Below are positions 33,533-41,460 of a DNA stretch of 64,000 bases, one piece after another (position 1 is the first letter of the stretch; each line of letters starts with the position of its first letter). The position numbers were made by a program, and so were the translations under genes. Under the pieces are notes generated by a model, which searched no databases, was not told where the DNA came from, and was given only the letters and a program-made list of their open reading frames with translations. Origin of the DNA: Hwanghaeella sp965227365 (lineage in GTDB: Bacteria; Pseudomonadota; Alphaproteobacteria; UBA8366; Aestuariispiraceae). The DNA lies in the NCBI RefSeq assembly GCF_965227365.1, contig NZ_OZ245754.1:1798001-1862000 (forward strand), in the 5' to 3' direction.

Positions 33533-34426
33533 GTGAAGAACGAAGAAGATAAAGCGTTGGCCGAATACCTCACGCGATTGGGGGAGAGAGTTCGGGCAGA
33601 GCGCGCCAAACGCGGAATGACGCGCCGGATCCTCGCCCGCGATTCGGGTGTATCCGAACGGTATCTCGCGCAGCTGGAAGGGGGCACCGGCAATCCGTCG
33701 ATCGCGTTGCTGCGGCAGGTATCCATGGCGATGGATGTATCCCTGGCTTCCCTGATTGCCGGAGAATCCGAGGCAACGGAACCGGTCGTCTCGCTCATCC
33801 CGCTGCTGGAACGCGCCAGCGCCGAGGAACTTGACGCCATTCGCCGAGCCGCGCTGAAGATCATGCGCCCCGCGGGCGAGGACATGAAAGGCCGCCGCAT
33901 TTCCCTGATCGGATTGCGGGGCGGCGGCAAGTCGACCTTGGGCCGGAGACTGGCCGAGCAGATGGATGTCCCCTTCGTGGAACTGAACCGTGTGATCGAG
34001 CAGGAATACGGCGGCAGTATCGGCGAAATCCTCGCCCTAAACGGCCAGCCCGCCTTCAGGCGGTATGAGCGACGGTGCCTGGAAGCGGTGATCCGTGATC
34101 ATGACGGCGTGGTTCTTTCCACCGCTGGCGGGATCGTTTCAGAACCGTCCACCTTCGCCTATCTGCTGGACCATTCGCACACGATCTGGGTTCAGGCTTC
34201 GCCCGAGGAGCACATGTCCCGCGTCGTGGCCCAGGGCGATCTTCGGCCCATGGCGCAGAATCGTGAGGCAATGGATGACCTGAAGGCGATCCTTGCCGCC
34301 CGTGAAGCGGATTATCGACGGGCCGACGCGGTGCTCGATACCAGCGGCAAGTCCGTCGAGGAAAGCGGAAAGGATCTAGCCGTATTGGTGAAGGATATTC
34401 TTGGTATCGAGAAGGCTGTGGCCTAG
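33533..34426 (+). CDS. BoxR/BzdR-like regulator: XRE helix-turn-helix fused to shikimate-kinase domain
   Basis: About 297 residues from GTG 33533, with AGG nine bases upstream (an alternative TTG at 33524 has none). The N-terminal XRE helix-turn-helix spans about residues 10-70 (GERVRAERAKRGMTRRILARDSGVSERYLAQLEGG); a linker leads to a shikimate kinase-like domain from about 120 with P-loop GLRGGGKSTLGRRLA. This architecture is specific to aromatic acyl-CoA sensing regulators of box and bzd benzoate clusters, where benzoyl-CoA relieves repression. It probably represses the divergent flavodoxin-ligase-hydrolase operon. Confidence 0.92.
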   Translation: MKNEEDKALAEYLTRLGERVRAERAKRGMTRRILARDSGVSERYLAQLEGGTGNPSIALLRQVSMAMDVSLASLIAGESEATEPVVSLIPLLERASAEELDAIRRAALKIMRPAGEDMKGRRISLIGLRGGGKSTLGRRLAEQMDVPFVELNRVIEQEYGGSIGEILALNGQPAFRRYERRCLEAVIRDHDGVVLSTAGGIVSEPSTFAYLLDHSHTIWVQASPEEHMSRVVAQGDLRPMAQNREAMDDLKAILAAREADYRRADAVLDTSGKSVEESGKDLAVLVKDILGIEKAVA

Positions 34427-34454
34427 ACTTTTGTCGCGGCCGAAAGTGCTGCGG

Positions 34455-34832
34455 TTACTTCTGCGCTGCCCAGATCCTGGCTTCCTCGATATCCAGGAAC
34501 ACCATGCGTTGCCGTCTGTCCCGGTGTTGGCCTGCTTCACGCCAAAGCCGCAGTAGGATTTCATCCAATTGATTTCCCGCGACGGCCGCTATTCGGGTGT
34601 CTTCCCCAAGGGCCAGCGCCGGCCAATCTTCCACTGACCCCTGGATGACTTCGAAGTTAAGTTGGCTGAGGTCGGCTTTCCGGAAGTCCCAGACCACGGA
34701 TACTACGCTATCCTTCCGGCAGGCGCGCTCGATTTCGCGCAGGCCCCAAGCGAATTCCGCCCCACCAACCATGCCGTGGAGCACGATTTCGATTTGCGCA
34801 TCTTCTCGATTAATCTTGGCGTCGCGGCTCAC
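34455..34832 (-). CDS. Small STAS/SpoIIAA-like protein, function unknown
   Basis: A 125-residue cytoplasmic protein starting SRDAKINREDAQIEIVLHG. The alternation of short strands and helices (IEIVLHG, SVVSVVWDFRKADLS, RIAAVAG, QRMVFLDIEEARIWA) resembles STAS/SpoIIAA-like folds, which often act in signalling or membrane association. No catalytic motif is evident. It is convergent with the BoxR-like gene and stands alone. Confidence 0.6.
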   Translation of the reverse strand: MSRDAKINREDAQIEIVLHGMVGGAEFAWGLREIERACRKDSVVSVVWDFRKADLSQLNFEVIQGSVEDWPALALGEDTRIAAVAGNQLDEILLRLWREAGQHRDRRQRMVFLDIEEARIWAAQK

Positions 34833-34972
34833 GGTGATGCTTTCACGTGCTGATTGGCATGGATATTCAATTATGGGTTCACACGTAGCATTATGCCAAT
34901 AGCGGTGTTTGCCTATAAAGCGCTGTCACAGCAACAAAGGTTTGCCGCGCGCTTGATCGTACTTGCCGACGC

Positions 34973-37900
34973 TCATTCCGCAGGGGTTTCCTGGGTTGGC
35001 CTGTTGCCGCCGGTCGCTTCGCGCAGGTTGTGACCGTGCGCCTGCCGCAGTTCATCATGCAGTTCCGCGCCCTCCTGACTGCGCGGTTTGGAGAAACCGG
35101 CGATGCGCGAATAGAGAACGGGGGCGAGAAACAAGGTGACAAATCCCGCGATGCCAAGCCCGCCGAAAATGACCCAGCCGATGGCCGTGCGGGATTCCGC
35201 GCCGGCGCCGGTCCCGAAGATCAAGGGCAGTCCGGCGAATACGGTGGAGAACATGGTCATCATGATCGGCCGCAGTCGGACAAGCGATGCATGCCGCGCC
35301 GCCTGGATCGGTGTCATGCCGTCCTCCCGACATTGATCGGCAAACTCCACCATCAGGATGGCGTTCTTGGCCATGATGCCGATCAGCAACAACACTCCAA
35401 TCTGGGAATAGATATTGATGGTCGTCCCGGAAAGGTACAGGGCAAAGATCGCCGCACAGATGCCGAATGGCACGGTAATGACCACGACGAGGGCACTGGT
35501 CAGGCTCTCGAATTGCGCGACCAGGACAAGGAACACGACCACGAAGGCGATGACATAGGTAATGGCCAGATCGTGGGAGGTCTCGTTCAACGCCTTCGCT
35601 TCGGCCAGGAAGATAAGGCTTGTTTCCGCATCCAATGACGATTGGGCCAAGGCCTGAACCGCGTCGATCGCATCTCGGAGCGTACGGTCGGGGGCGATGC
35701 TCGCATTCACTTCAATCGCGCGGCTTTGGGCATGACGGTCAAGTTCGGCGGCAACCGAACTTTCGCTGAAGACGACCAACTGGCTCAAGGGGACAAGCCG
35801 CCCGCCCGTCGCGGAGACGTAAAGGTTGGCGATGTCCTCCGGGTTTTTCACCGCGCCTTCGGTGGCCTGCAATATGATCGGGACGGAAACATCGTTCACC
35901 GTCAGTTCGGCGATCTCGAACTCATCGACCAGCACTTGAATGGTCGTGGCAAGATCCTCGATATCGACGCCGAGATCGGTCGCGCGTTCCCGGTTCACAT
36001 CGATCGAAAGTTCCGGCTGGGTCGCCCGGAATTCAATCCTCAGGTTCGTGATCCAGGGAATCTCGTCCTCGATCGCCCGCACAAGCTCTCTGGTCTGGGA
36101 GAAAATCCGTCCATAATCCGCCCCGATTAGCGCGAATTTCAAACCGCCGTCCGCGTTTCTGAGATTAAGGCTGTTGCCGCGTCCGACGCGTGCCTGCACG
36201 CCGGGAATTTCGGACAGTTGCCTGTTCACGTCATCCGCTATTTCGCTTTCGCTGATGTCCCGTTCGGACCAGTCGACAAGGGGCGCATCGATCGACCCCC
36301 GGTTCAAGTCGTAACGCCCCGTTATGGTGAAGAGGTTTTGTACGACGCCCTGGTCCATATAGGGCTTGATGATCCGCTCGACCGCTTCCACCTGCCGGTC
36401 CGTATAGGCAAGGCCCACGCCGTCGGGACCGGTCATGAAAACGCTGATCTTGCCGCGGTCTTCTACGGGGACCAGTTCCTCTTTTAGGGTTCCGTAGGCT
36501 TGCCACGCGGTGAACAGGATCCCGCCGCAAATCGCCAAGACGATCAGCGGAGCGTTCAGGAAGAAATCGAGCGGCACCGAGTATGCTCGGGCGCAGAAAC
36601 GGCCGATACGCCCCAGGGATGTATGGAAGCCGCCCTTGGAGGCTTCCTTGTTGGGAAGTTTCGACACCATCATCGGAACGAGAGAGAGGGCGACGAAGGA
36701 TGATATGACGACTGTCACCGCAAGTACGAAGCCGAACTCACGGAACAACTGACCCGTTTGTGACGGCAGAAACGAGATCGGTACGAAGACCGAAACAAGG
36801 GTTGCCGTGGTTGCCAGTACGGCGAAGAAAACCTGGCGCGTCCCCAGCACGGCAGCCGCCCGAGTCTTCAATCCTTGGGCACGTAGACGTTGGATATTCT
36901 CCAACACGACAATGGCGTCGTCGACAACGATCCCGGTCGCGAGGACCATGGCGAGCAAGGTGATCAGATTGATCGAAAAGCCGAGGAGCCAGACCGCGGC
37001 AAGCGAACCCACCAGGGCAATCGGTATGGCGACCGTCGGCACGAATGAGGCCCGGATCTGGCCCGTAAAGAGGGCAATCACTAGAACGACGATCAAGATC
37101 GTATAGCCCAGCGTGGTCAGCAGTTCGGCGATCGATCTCTTGATGAAAAGCGAGTCGTCCGTGATCGTTTCAATATTCACATGTGGAAGGCGTTGGGAAA
37201 GAGTCTGCACCGCGCGCGCGACACCTTCGGCGATTTCGATCGTGTTCGAATTTGCCTGACGGGCGACCCCCACATTGATCACTTGGCGGCCGTTCAGCCG
37301 AACCCAATTTTCGGCTTCCGCCGGGGCGAAGAAGACATCGGCGACGTCTCCGATCCGCACTGGCGCCCGGATGAACAACTCCTTGATCTTTTGAGGGTCA
37401 TTTACGGAAGCGTTGGCGCGAACAAGGACTTCCTGGTCACGCGATTTGAAACTGCCGGCGGGGATGTCGAGCTGCGTATTGCGCATGACATTCGCGACAT
37501 CGGCGACGGAAAGCCCGTAACTGGCCAGCTTCAACGGGTCCAGCTTGACCCGTAGCACCCGTTCCTGCGCCCCGAATATGGAGGCGTAGGCGACGCCCTC
37601 AACGGCGCTGACCTCCGGCAAAACCTGGTCCTCGACGACACGGGTAAGAGCGTCGATTTTCAGGCTCTCGCTCCAGATCGCGAGCGATACGACGGAGGCC
37701 ACGTCCGAATCCGCCTTCACGACCGTTATGTTTTCGACTTGATCGGGCAGAGCGAATTCTGCCCGGCTGACGGCTTCCCGCACGTCTGTCGCCGCATCCG
37801 CCAAATCCACATTCGGGCCGAAGACCGCATGTATTCGGAAGTTATTCTCCTCGCTGGAGGATCGGACCTCACTGATTCCGCTGACCTGCGCCACGGCGTC

Positions 37901-38152
37901 CTCGATCACGCGGGTGGCCTCGGCGTCCACGGTTTCCGGGGAAGCGCCCGGATAGTTGCCTCGGACGGAAACGACGGGTCGGTCGACACTGGGCAATTCG
38001 CGTACTTCGACCCCCAGCAGCGCGCCGAACCCCGCAATCATGATCAGGAGGTTCAGGACGACGGCGAGATAGGGGCGGCGGACGCTGATGGCCGGCAGGT
38101 CGTTGACCGGCTTGTCATGCACATGGTCCGTCCCGTTCCCGTCCACGCTCAT
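34973..38152 (-). CDS. RND-family efflux pump inner-membrane transporter (AcrB-like)
   Basis: A 1059-residue protein of normal RND length with 12 expected membrane helices and two large periplasmic loops. The N-terminal helix is ISVRRPYLAVVLNLLIMIAG, the porter-domain region reads VRGNYPGASPETVDAEATRVIEDA, and the proton-relay helix GIVVDDAIVVLENI carries the paired Asp residues. The C-terminus retains GIMAKNAILMVEFA and MTMFSTVFAGLPLIFG. It expels hydrophobic compounds with the periplasmic adaptor encoded one base upstream. No outer-membrane factor gene is adjacent, so a shared TolC is assumed. Confidence 0.93.
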   Translation of the reverse strand: MSVDGNGTDHVHDKPVNDLPAISVRRPYLAVVLNLLIMIAGFGALLGVEVRELPSVDRPVVSVRGNYPGASPETVDAEATRVIEDAVAQVSGISEVRSSSEENNFRIHAVFGPNVDLADAATDVREAVSRAEFALPDQVENITVVKADSDVASVVSLAIWSESLKIDALTRVVEDQVLPEVSAVEGVAYASIFGAQERVLRVKLDPLKLASYGLSVADVANVMRNTQLDIPAGSFKSRDQEVLVRANASVNDPQKIKELFIRAPVRIGDVADVFFAPAEAENWVRLNGRQVINVGVARQANSNTIEIAEGVARAVQTLSQRLPHVNIETITDDSLFIKRSIAELLTTLGYTILIVVLVIALFTGQIRASFVPTVAIPIALVGSLAAVWLLGFSINLITLLAMVLATGIVVDDAIVVLENIQRLRAQGLKTRAAAVLGTRQVFFAVLATTATLVSVFVPISFLPSQTGQLFREFGFVLAVTVVISSFVALSLVPMMVSKLPNKEASKGGFHTSLGRIGRFCARAYSVPLDFFLNAPLIVLAICGGILFTAWQAYGTLKEELVPVEDRGKISVFMTGPDGVGLAYTDRQVEAVERIIKPYMDQGVVQNLFTITGRYDLNRGSIDAPLVDWSERDISESEIADDVNRQLSEIPGVQARVGRGNSLNLRNADGGLKFALIGADYGRIFSQTRELVRAIEDEIPWITNLRIEFRATQPELSIDVNRERATDLGVDIEDLATTIQVLVDEFEIAELTVNDVSVPIILQATEGAVKNPEDIANLYVSATGGRLVPLSQLVVFSESSVAAELDRHAQSRAIEVNASIAPDRTLRDAIDAVQALAQSSLDAETSLIFLAEAKALNETSHDLAITYVIAFVVVFLVLVAQFESLTSALVVVITVPFGICAAIFALYLSGTTINIYSQIGVLLLIGIMAKNAILMVEFADQCREDGMTPIQAARHASLVRLRPIMMTMFSTVFAGLPLIFGTGAGAESRTAIGWVIFGGLGIAGFVTLFLAPVLYSRIAGFSKPRSQEGAELHDELRQAHGHNLREATGGNRPTQETPAE

Positions 38153-38153
38153 C

Positions 38154-39278
38154 TCAGCTTCCCTCGTTTACGGAAATGTCCACATGCCGTCCGTCGCGCA
38201 GACGCTGAACACCTTCGACAACGACCAGGTCACCCGGAATGATATCGCCCTCGATCAGCACCGTATCATTCAGGCGGCGGCGCGCGACGACATCGACCCG
38301 CTGCGCGGCCCCTTCTTCTATCTTCCAAACGAAGCTCTTCCCATCGCGCCATTGCAGGGCCAGTTCGGGGACCGTCGGCATGGTCGGGCCGGGCAGTTTC
38401 AGGGTGACGAAAAAGGACATGCCGGGACGCAATATGTCCTCACCGTTCGGAAAGGCCGCGCGGATCAGCACGGTGCGAGACACCGGGTCCACCCGGCTGT
38501 CAATTTCGTCCACGCTGCCGGCAATACGGCGGTCCGGAAAGGTCGGCGTGCGGGCGTCGAGCGCCATGCCCAGCGCGAGGCGCGACAAATACCGTTCCGC
38601 GACTTCGAATTCGACCAGAAGCGTCGACCGATCGTCCAATGTGACGATTTCCGTCGCCGCGGTGATGCGATCGCCTATTTCAATCTTTGGAATGCCGACG
38701 ATGCCGTCGAAGGGCGCCCTTAACGTTCGGTCCGCCAGATTCTCCTGCGCCTGCTGCAGTTCCAATGTCGCCCGTTCCAGGATGACTTCGGCATCCTCGA
38801 CATTCGCGGGGGACCGGACATTGGTTCGACGCAACTGCTCTGCCCGGGCAAGCGCGCTCTTGGCTTCCCGAACCCTGGTCTCCGCTACCCGCACCGAAAG
38901 TGCTGCCGACCGATTGGCCAGTTTCATGAGAACCTCGCCGTTCCGGACCCTTTGCCCCGACTGGATCGGAAGTTCAACCACTTCGCCGTCGACCTTGGGG
39001 AAAAGGATGACCGACCGAACGGCCCGCGCGGTGCCGATGGCTTCTATGGTAACCTCATCGGGCGCTTCCCCCGCCGCCTCCACCAGGACCGGCACGGCCT
39101 GGGCCGCACCGGAATTTGCCGGCCGGGCACGGGGCGCGGCATCCGACGTTCCGCCGGCCACGACATTGCTATCGGCAGGGGCGGTCGTCGCCATCCCATT
39201 CAAATATGACAGCCAGTAATCCTTGGTTCCCCAGGCAGCGATGCCGATCAAAATCAGGACCACCAGGAATCGGGCCAA
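38154..39278 (-). CDS. RND efflux periplasmic adaptor (membrane fusion protein)
   Basis: About 374 residues with an N-terminal membrane anchor (FLVVLILIGIAAWG), a lipoyl/hairpin region (SGQRVRNGEVLMKLANRSAALSVR, then a coiled coil at about 125-190) and beta-barrel segments (RAPFDGIVGIPKIEIGDRI). The frame opens with TTG 39278 and has no convincing ribosome site, so the start is uncertain. Precedes the RND transporter gene by one base. Confidence 0.88.
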   Translation of the reverse strand: MARFLVVLILIGIAAWGTKDYWLSYLNGMATTAPADSNVVAGGTSDAAPRARPANSGAAQAVPVLVEAAGEAPDEVTIEAIGTARAVRSVILFPKVDGEVVELPIQSGQRVRNGEVLMKLANRSAALSVRVAETRVREAKSALARAEQLRRTNVRSPANVEDAEVILERATLELQQAQENLADRTLRAPFDGIVGIPKIEIGDRITAATEIVTLDDRSTLLVEFEVAERYLSRLALGMALDARTPTFPDRRIAGSVDEIDSRVDPVSRTVLIRAAFPNGEDILRPGMSFFVTLKLPGPTMPTVPELALQWRDGKSFVWKIEEGAAQRVDVVARRRLNDTVLIEGDIIPGDLVVVEGVQRLRDGRHVDISVNEGS

Positions 39279-39451
39279 GCGGCTATGTAACCGTTTCGAA
39301 CTCAGTGTAGCGCTCCAATCAATGAAGGTGCGGGGAACGCCCCGCCAAAGCCATTCGTGTCAGGGGCGCACGATAATGCATTCACTCCTAAACAGTTAAC
39401 ACTATTGTTTGTCCTGGCAATGGCCGCCTCGGCTACATTGGGGAGGCGCGG

Positions 39452-40021
39452 TCAGCTACAGGCGCCCTGAGACAGGATCGCTTGGCCGTCCGTTTCAAAA
39501 TAGCCTGTCGCCCGGTAGGTCTGGCCGTTCATGTCGATAAATATTCCCATGACGGCCGCCCCGGCGATTTCATTGCCGCTGACGATGGTTTGTCCGTGTT
39601 CGGAATCCTGCAACTGGTCGTCGAGATCGATCTCGAAGGTGAACCGATCGCCGGGCGCGAAGCGGTCGAATATGAGGCTGATCTGCTGGTATCCGTCGAG
39701 GCCGGACGAGGCGGCGCGTAGGACCGCAGTGGACGGTAGCGGCTGAAACGGTTGATAGGCGCTCCAACCGGCCCCGCCGTAATCCGTATCGAAAATGACA
39801 CCACCGGCGGCGCTGGAAAGATCAATTACCAATTGCTGCAGGGACAAGCCGATGGTGCTGTTGTTCTCTATCAGGAACGTATCGTCCGAGCCTTCGGTAA
39901 ACTGGACCTTGGCATCCGGCCCGCAAGCCATGACCGCCGGCAGGCCAAAGCAGGAATAGGCGGCCGCGGCCAGCAAAACTCTGACTGCAATTGCCGTACT
40001 CCATGTTGGGGAAGCGGACAT
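39452..40021 (-). CDS. Secreted protein of unknown function
   Basis: 189 residues from ATG 40021, selected because GAGGAGAAAG directly precedes it; upstream in-frame codons lack such a site. A signal peptide with a long hydrophobic core (IAVRVLLAAAAYSCFGLPAVMA) is followed by a beta-rich mature part: DDTFLIENNSTIGLSLQQLVIDLS, GGVIFDTDYGGAGW, FAPGDRFTFEIDLDD, and a closing Cys. The pattern of a secreted beta-sandwich with a VIFDTxxGG motif resembles uncharacterised exosortase/PEP-associated or choice-of-anchor proteins, but no anchor is present. No functional prediction is offered. Confidence 0.65.
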   Translation of the reverse strand: MSASPTWSTAIAVRVLLAAAAYSCFGLPAVMACGPDAKVQFTEGSDDTFLIENNSTIGLSLQQLVIDLSSAAGGVIFDTDYGGAGWSAYQPFQPLPSTAVLRAASSGLDGYQQISLIFDRFAPGDRFTFEIDLDDQLQDSEHGQTIVSGNEIAGAAVMGIFIDMNGQTYRATGYFETDGQAILSQGACS

Positions 40022-40168
40022 CTTTCTCCTCATCACGGTAGAGGCCGGACCGATACGGGAGCCATGGCTGCCGAGCGGCCATGATACGACGAAAATCCGA
40101 GATTGTGTATGGATGTGTACGGATCGGTCGGTCGAGACCGCTGGCATTCCGTGGCACGGCGCCTGTTT

Positions 40169-40681
40169 CTAGACGACCACGTTTTCCGGAATTGCCGTGC
40201 CGACGATATGATCCACGGTCTTGCCGTCGTCGGCGAGGGGATAGAGGGCGCGGAAGACCGGTACGGGAAAATGATGCTTGTGGGGGATCGCCGCGCGCCA
40301 GAAGGTCGGCTCCCCCTTTTTCACGGTTTCGTCGAAAGATGTCTTGATCATGGTCCGGTCGCTGCTTCCGAACAGTTCGCTGGCCAGCACGCCGGTTGCA
40401 TCATGGCCGACCAAACGCGCATTTGCCGTGCCGATTAATCGGAAGCGATAGTCCATGTCCGTTTCGCCGCGGATCACGCTCGCTATGAAGAGCCAAGGAA
40501 TGAGCGTTGCTCCCAGTTCGATCGGATCAACGTCCGTGCGCTTCGGATAAAGGCCGGTCGACAGCCTTTTCTGGCGCCACCACCGATCGAGTGTCCGGAT
40601 CGGGGATCCGTCAGGCACGCTGTCCCGGCCGATGGCAGTCATCGACAGATACGGTTCAGGGCCTTTCGGTTCGGCAATCAT
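40169..40681 (-). CDS. PAS_5-family PAS domain protein, copy A
   Basis: A 170-residue protein with the hallmark PAS_5 pattern: PIRTLDRWWRQKR, then RTDVDPIELGATLIPWLFIASVI, then DMDYRFRLIGTANARLVGHDATGVLASELF. There is no output domain. Such proteins are abundant in Rhodospirillales and are thought to be single-domain sensors. It shares most of its conserved core with the next gene (40789-41325), so the pair arose by tandem duplication. Confidence 0.8.
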   Translation of the reverse strand: MIAEPKGPEPYLSMTAIGRDSVPDGSPIRTLDRWWRQKRLSTGLYPKRTDVDPIELGATLIPWLFIASVIRGETDMDYRFRLIGTANARLVGHDATGVLASELFGSSDRTMIKTSFDETVKKGEPTFWRAAIPHKHHFPVPVFRALYPLADDGKTVDHIVGTAIPENVVV

Positions 40682-40788
40682 GGGTAAATGGTCAGCTATT
40701 CAATATATTTCAGGGCTCCTTCGAAAGGATCGGGCATATTCTAGACCGGATAAGGTTTAGAAGGGATTAATGAGGAAGACTGGTAGGG

Positions 40789-41325
40789 TCAGCGTTCCAG
40801 GTGTACCGATTCCGGGATCGCGGCGGCGATCAGGTGGTCGATTGTCTCGCCTTTGTCCGACAGGGGATAGATCGCCCGATAGACCGAAACCGAGAACTCC
40901 TGCTCATGCGGGATGGCCGCACGCCAATAGGTTGGTTTACGCGCTTCCACGGTCTCGTCAAAAGAGGCCTTGATGACAGCGCGGTCCTTGCCGCGAAAGA
41001 TGTCGCTGGCCAGCATACCCGTGGCGTCGCGGCCGACTAGCTGGGCATTGGCCGTGCCGACAAGTCGGTAGAGATAGTCCAGGTCGTCGCCGTCGCGAAT
41101 AACGGCCATGATGAAAATCCAGGGAATTACGGCCTTGCCCAATTCGATTGGGTCGACATCCCTGCGGGCCGGCAGTTTGCCCGTTTCTCCGCTTCTGTGG
41201 CGCCACCAATCGTCCAGAATACGGATCGGCGAACGTGTCGGAAGCTCGTTCCATCCGACAGGCTCGTTCCAAAGAAAGGTTTCGAAGGAGTCAGACTTTG
41301 GGTTCACACCGTCGCTCTGTTTCAA
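40789..41325 (-). CDS. PAS_5-family PAS domain protein, copy B
   Basis: A 178-residue paralogue of the adjacent gene. Matching blocks include PIRILDDWWRHR, RRDVDPIELGKAVIPWIFIMAVI, RLVGTANAQLVGRDATGMLASDIF and KPTYWRAAIPHEQEFSVSVYRAIYPLSDKGETIDHLI. The N-terminal 30 residues differ from copy A. The ligand is unknown; the same-strand 107-base gap leaves room for separate promoters. Confidence 0.8.
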   Translation of the reverse strand: MKQSDGVNPKSDSFETFLWNEPVGWNELPTRSPIRILDDWWRHRSGETGKLPARRDVDPIELGKAVIPWIFIMAVIRDGDDLDYLYRLVGTANAQLVGRDATGMLASDIFRGKDRAVIKASFDETVEARKPTYWRAAIPHEQEFSVSVYRAIYPLSDKGETIDHLIAAAIPESVHLER

Positions 41326-41460
41326 GTGAATTTCTCATTCTGGTTGTATCGCGCTCCGATCAATACGCTGAAAAATTAGATTAGGGAAGCCGTATGTTGG
41401 CAGGGAAAATCGCACCGCCGGGTGGGCAGTGGACATCGGACGGGCCGGGTTGAAACGTTG

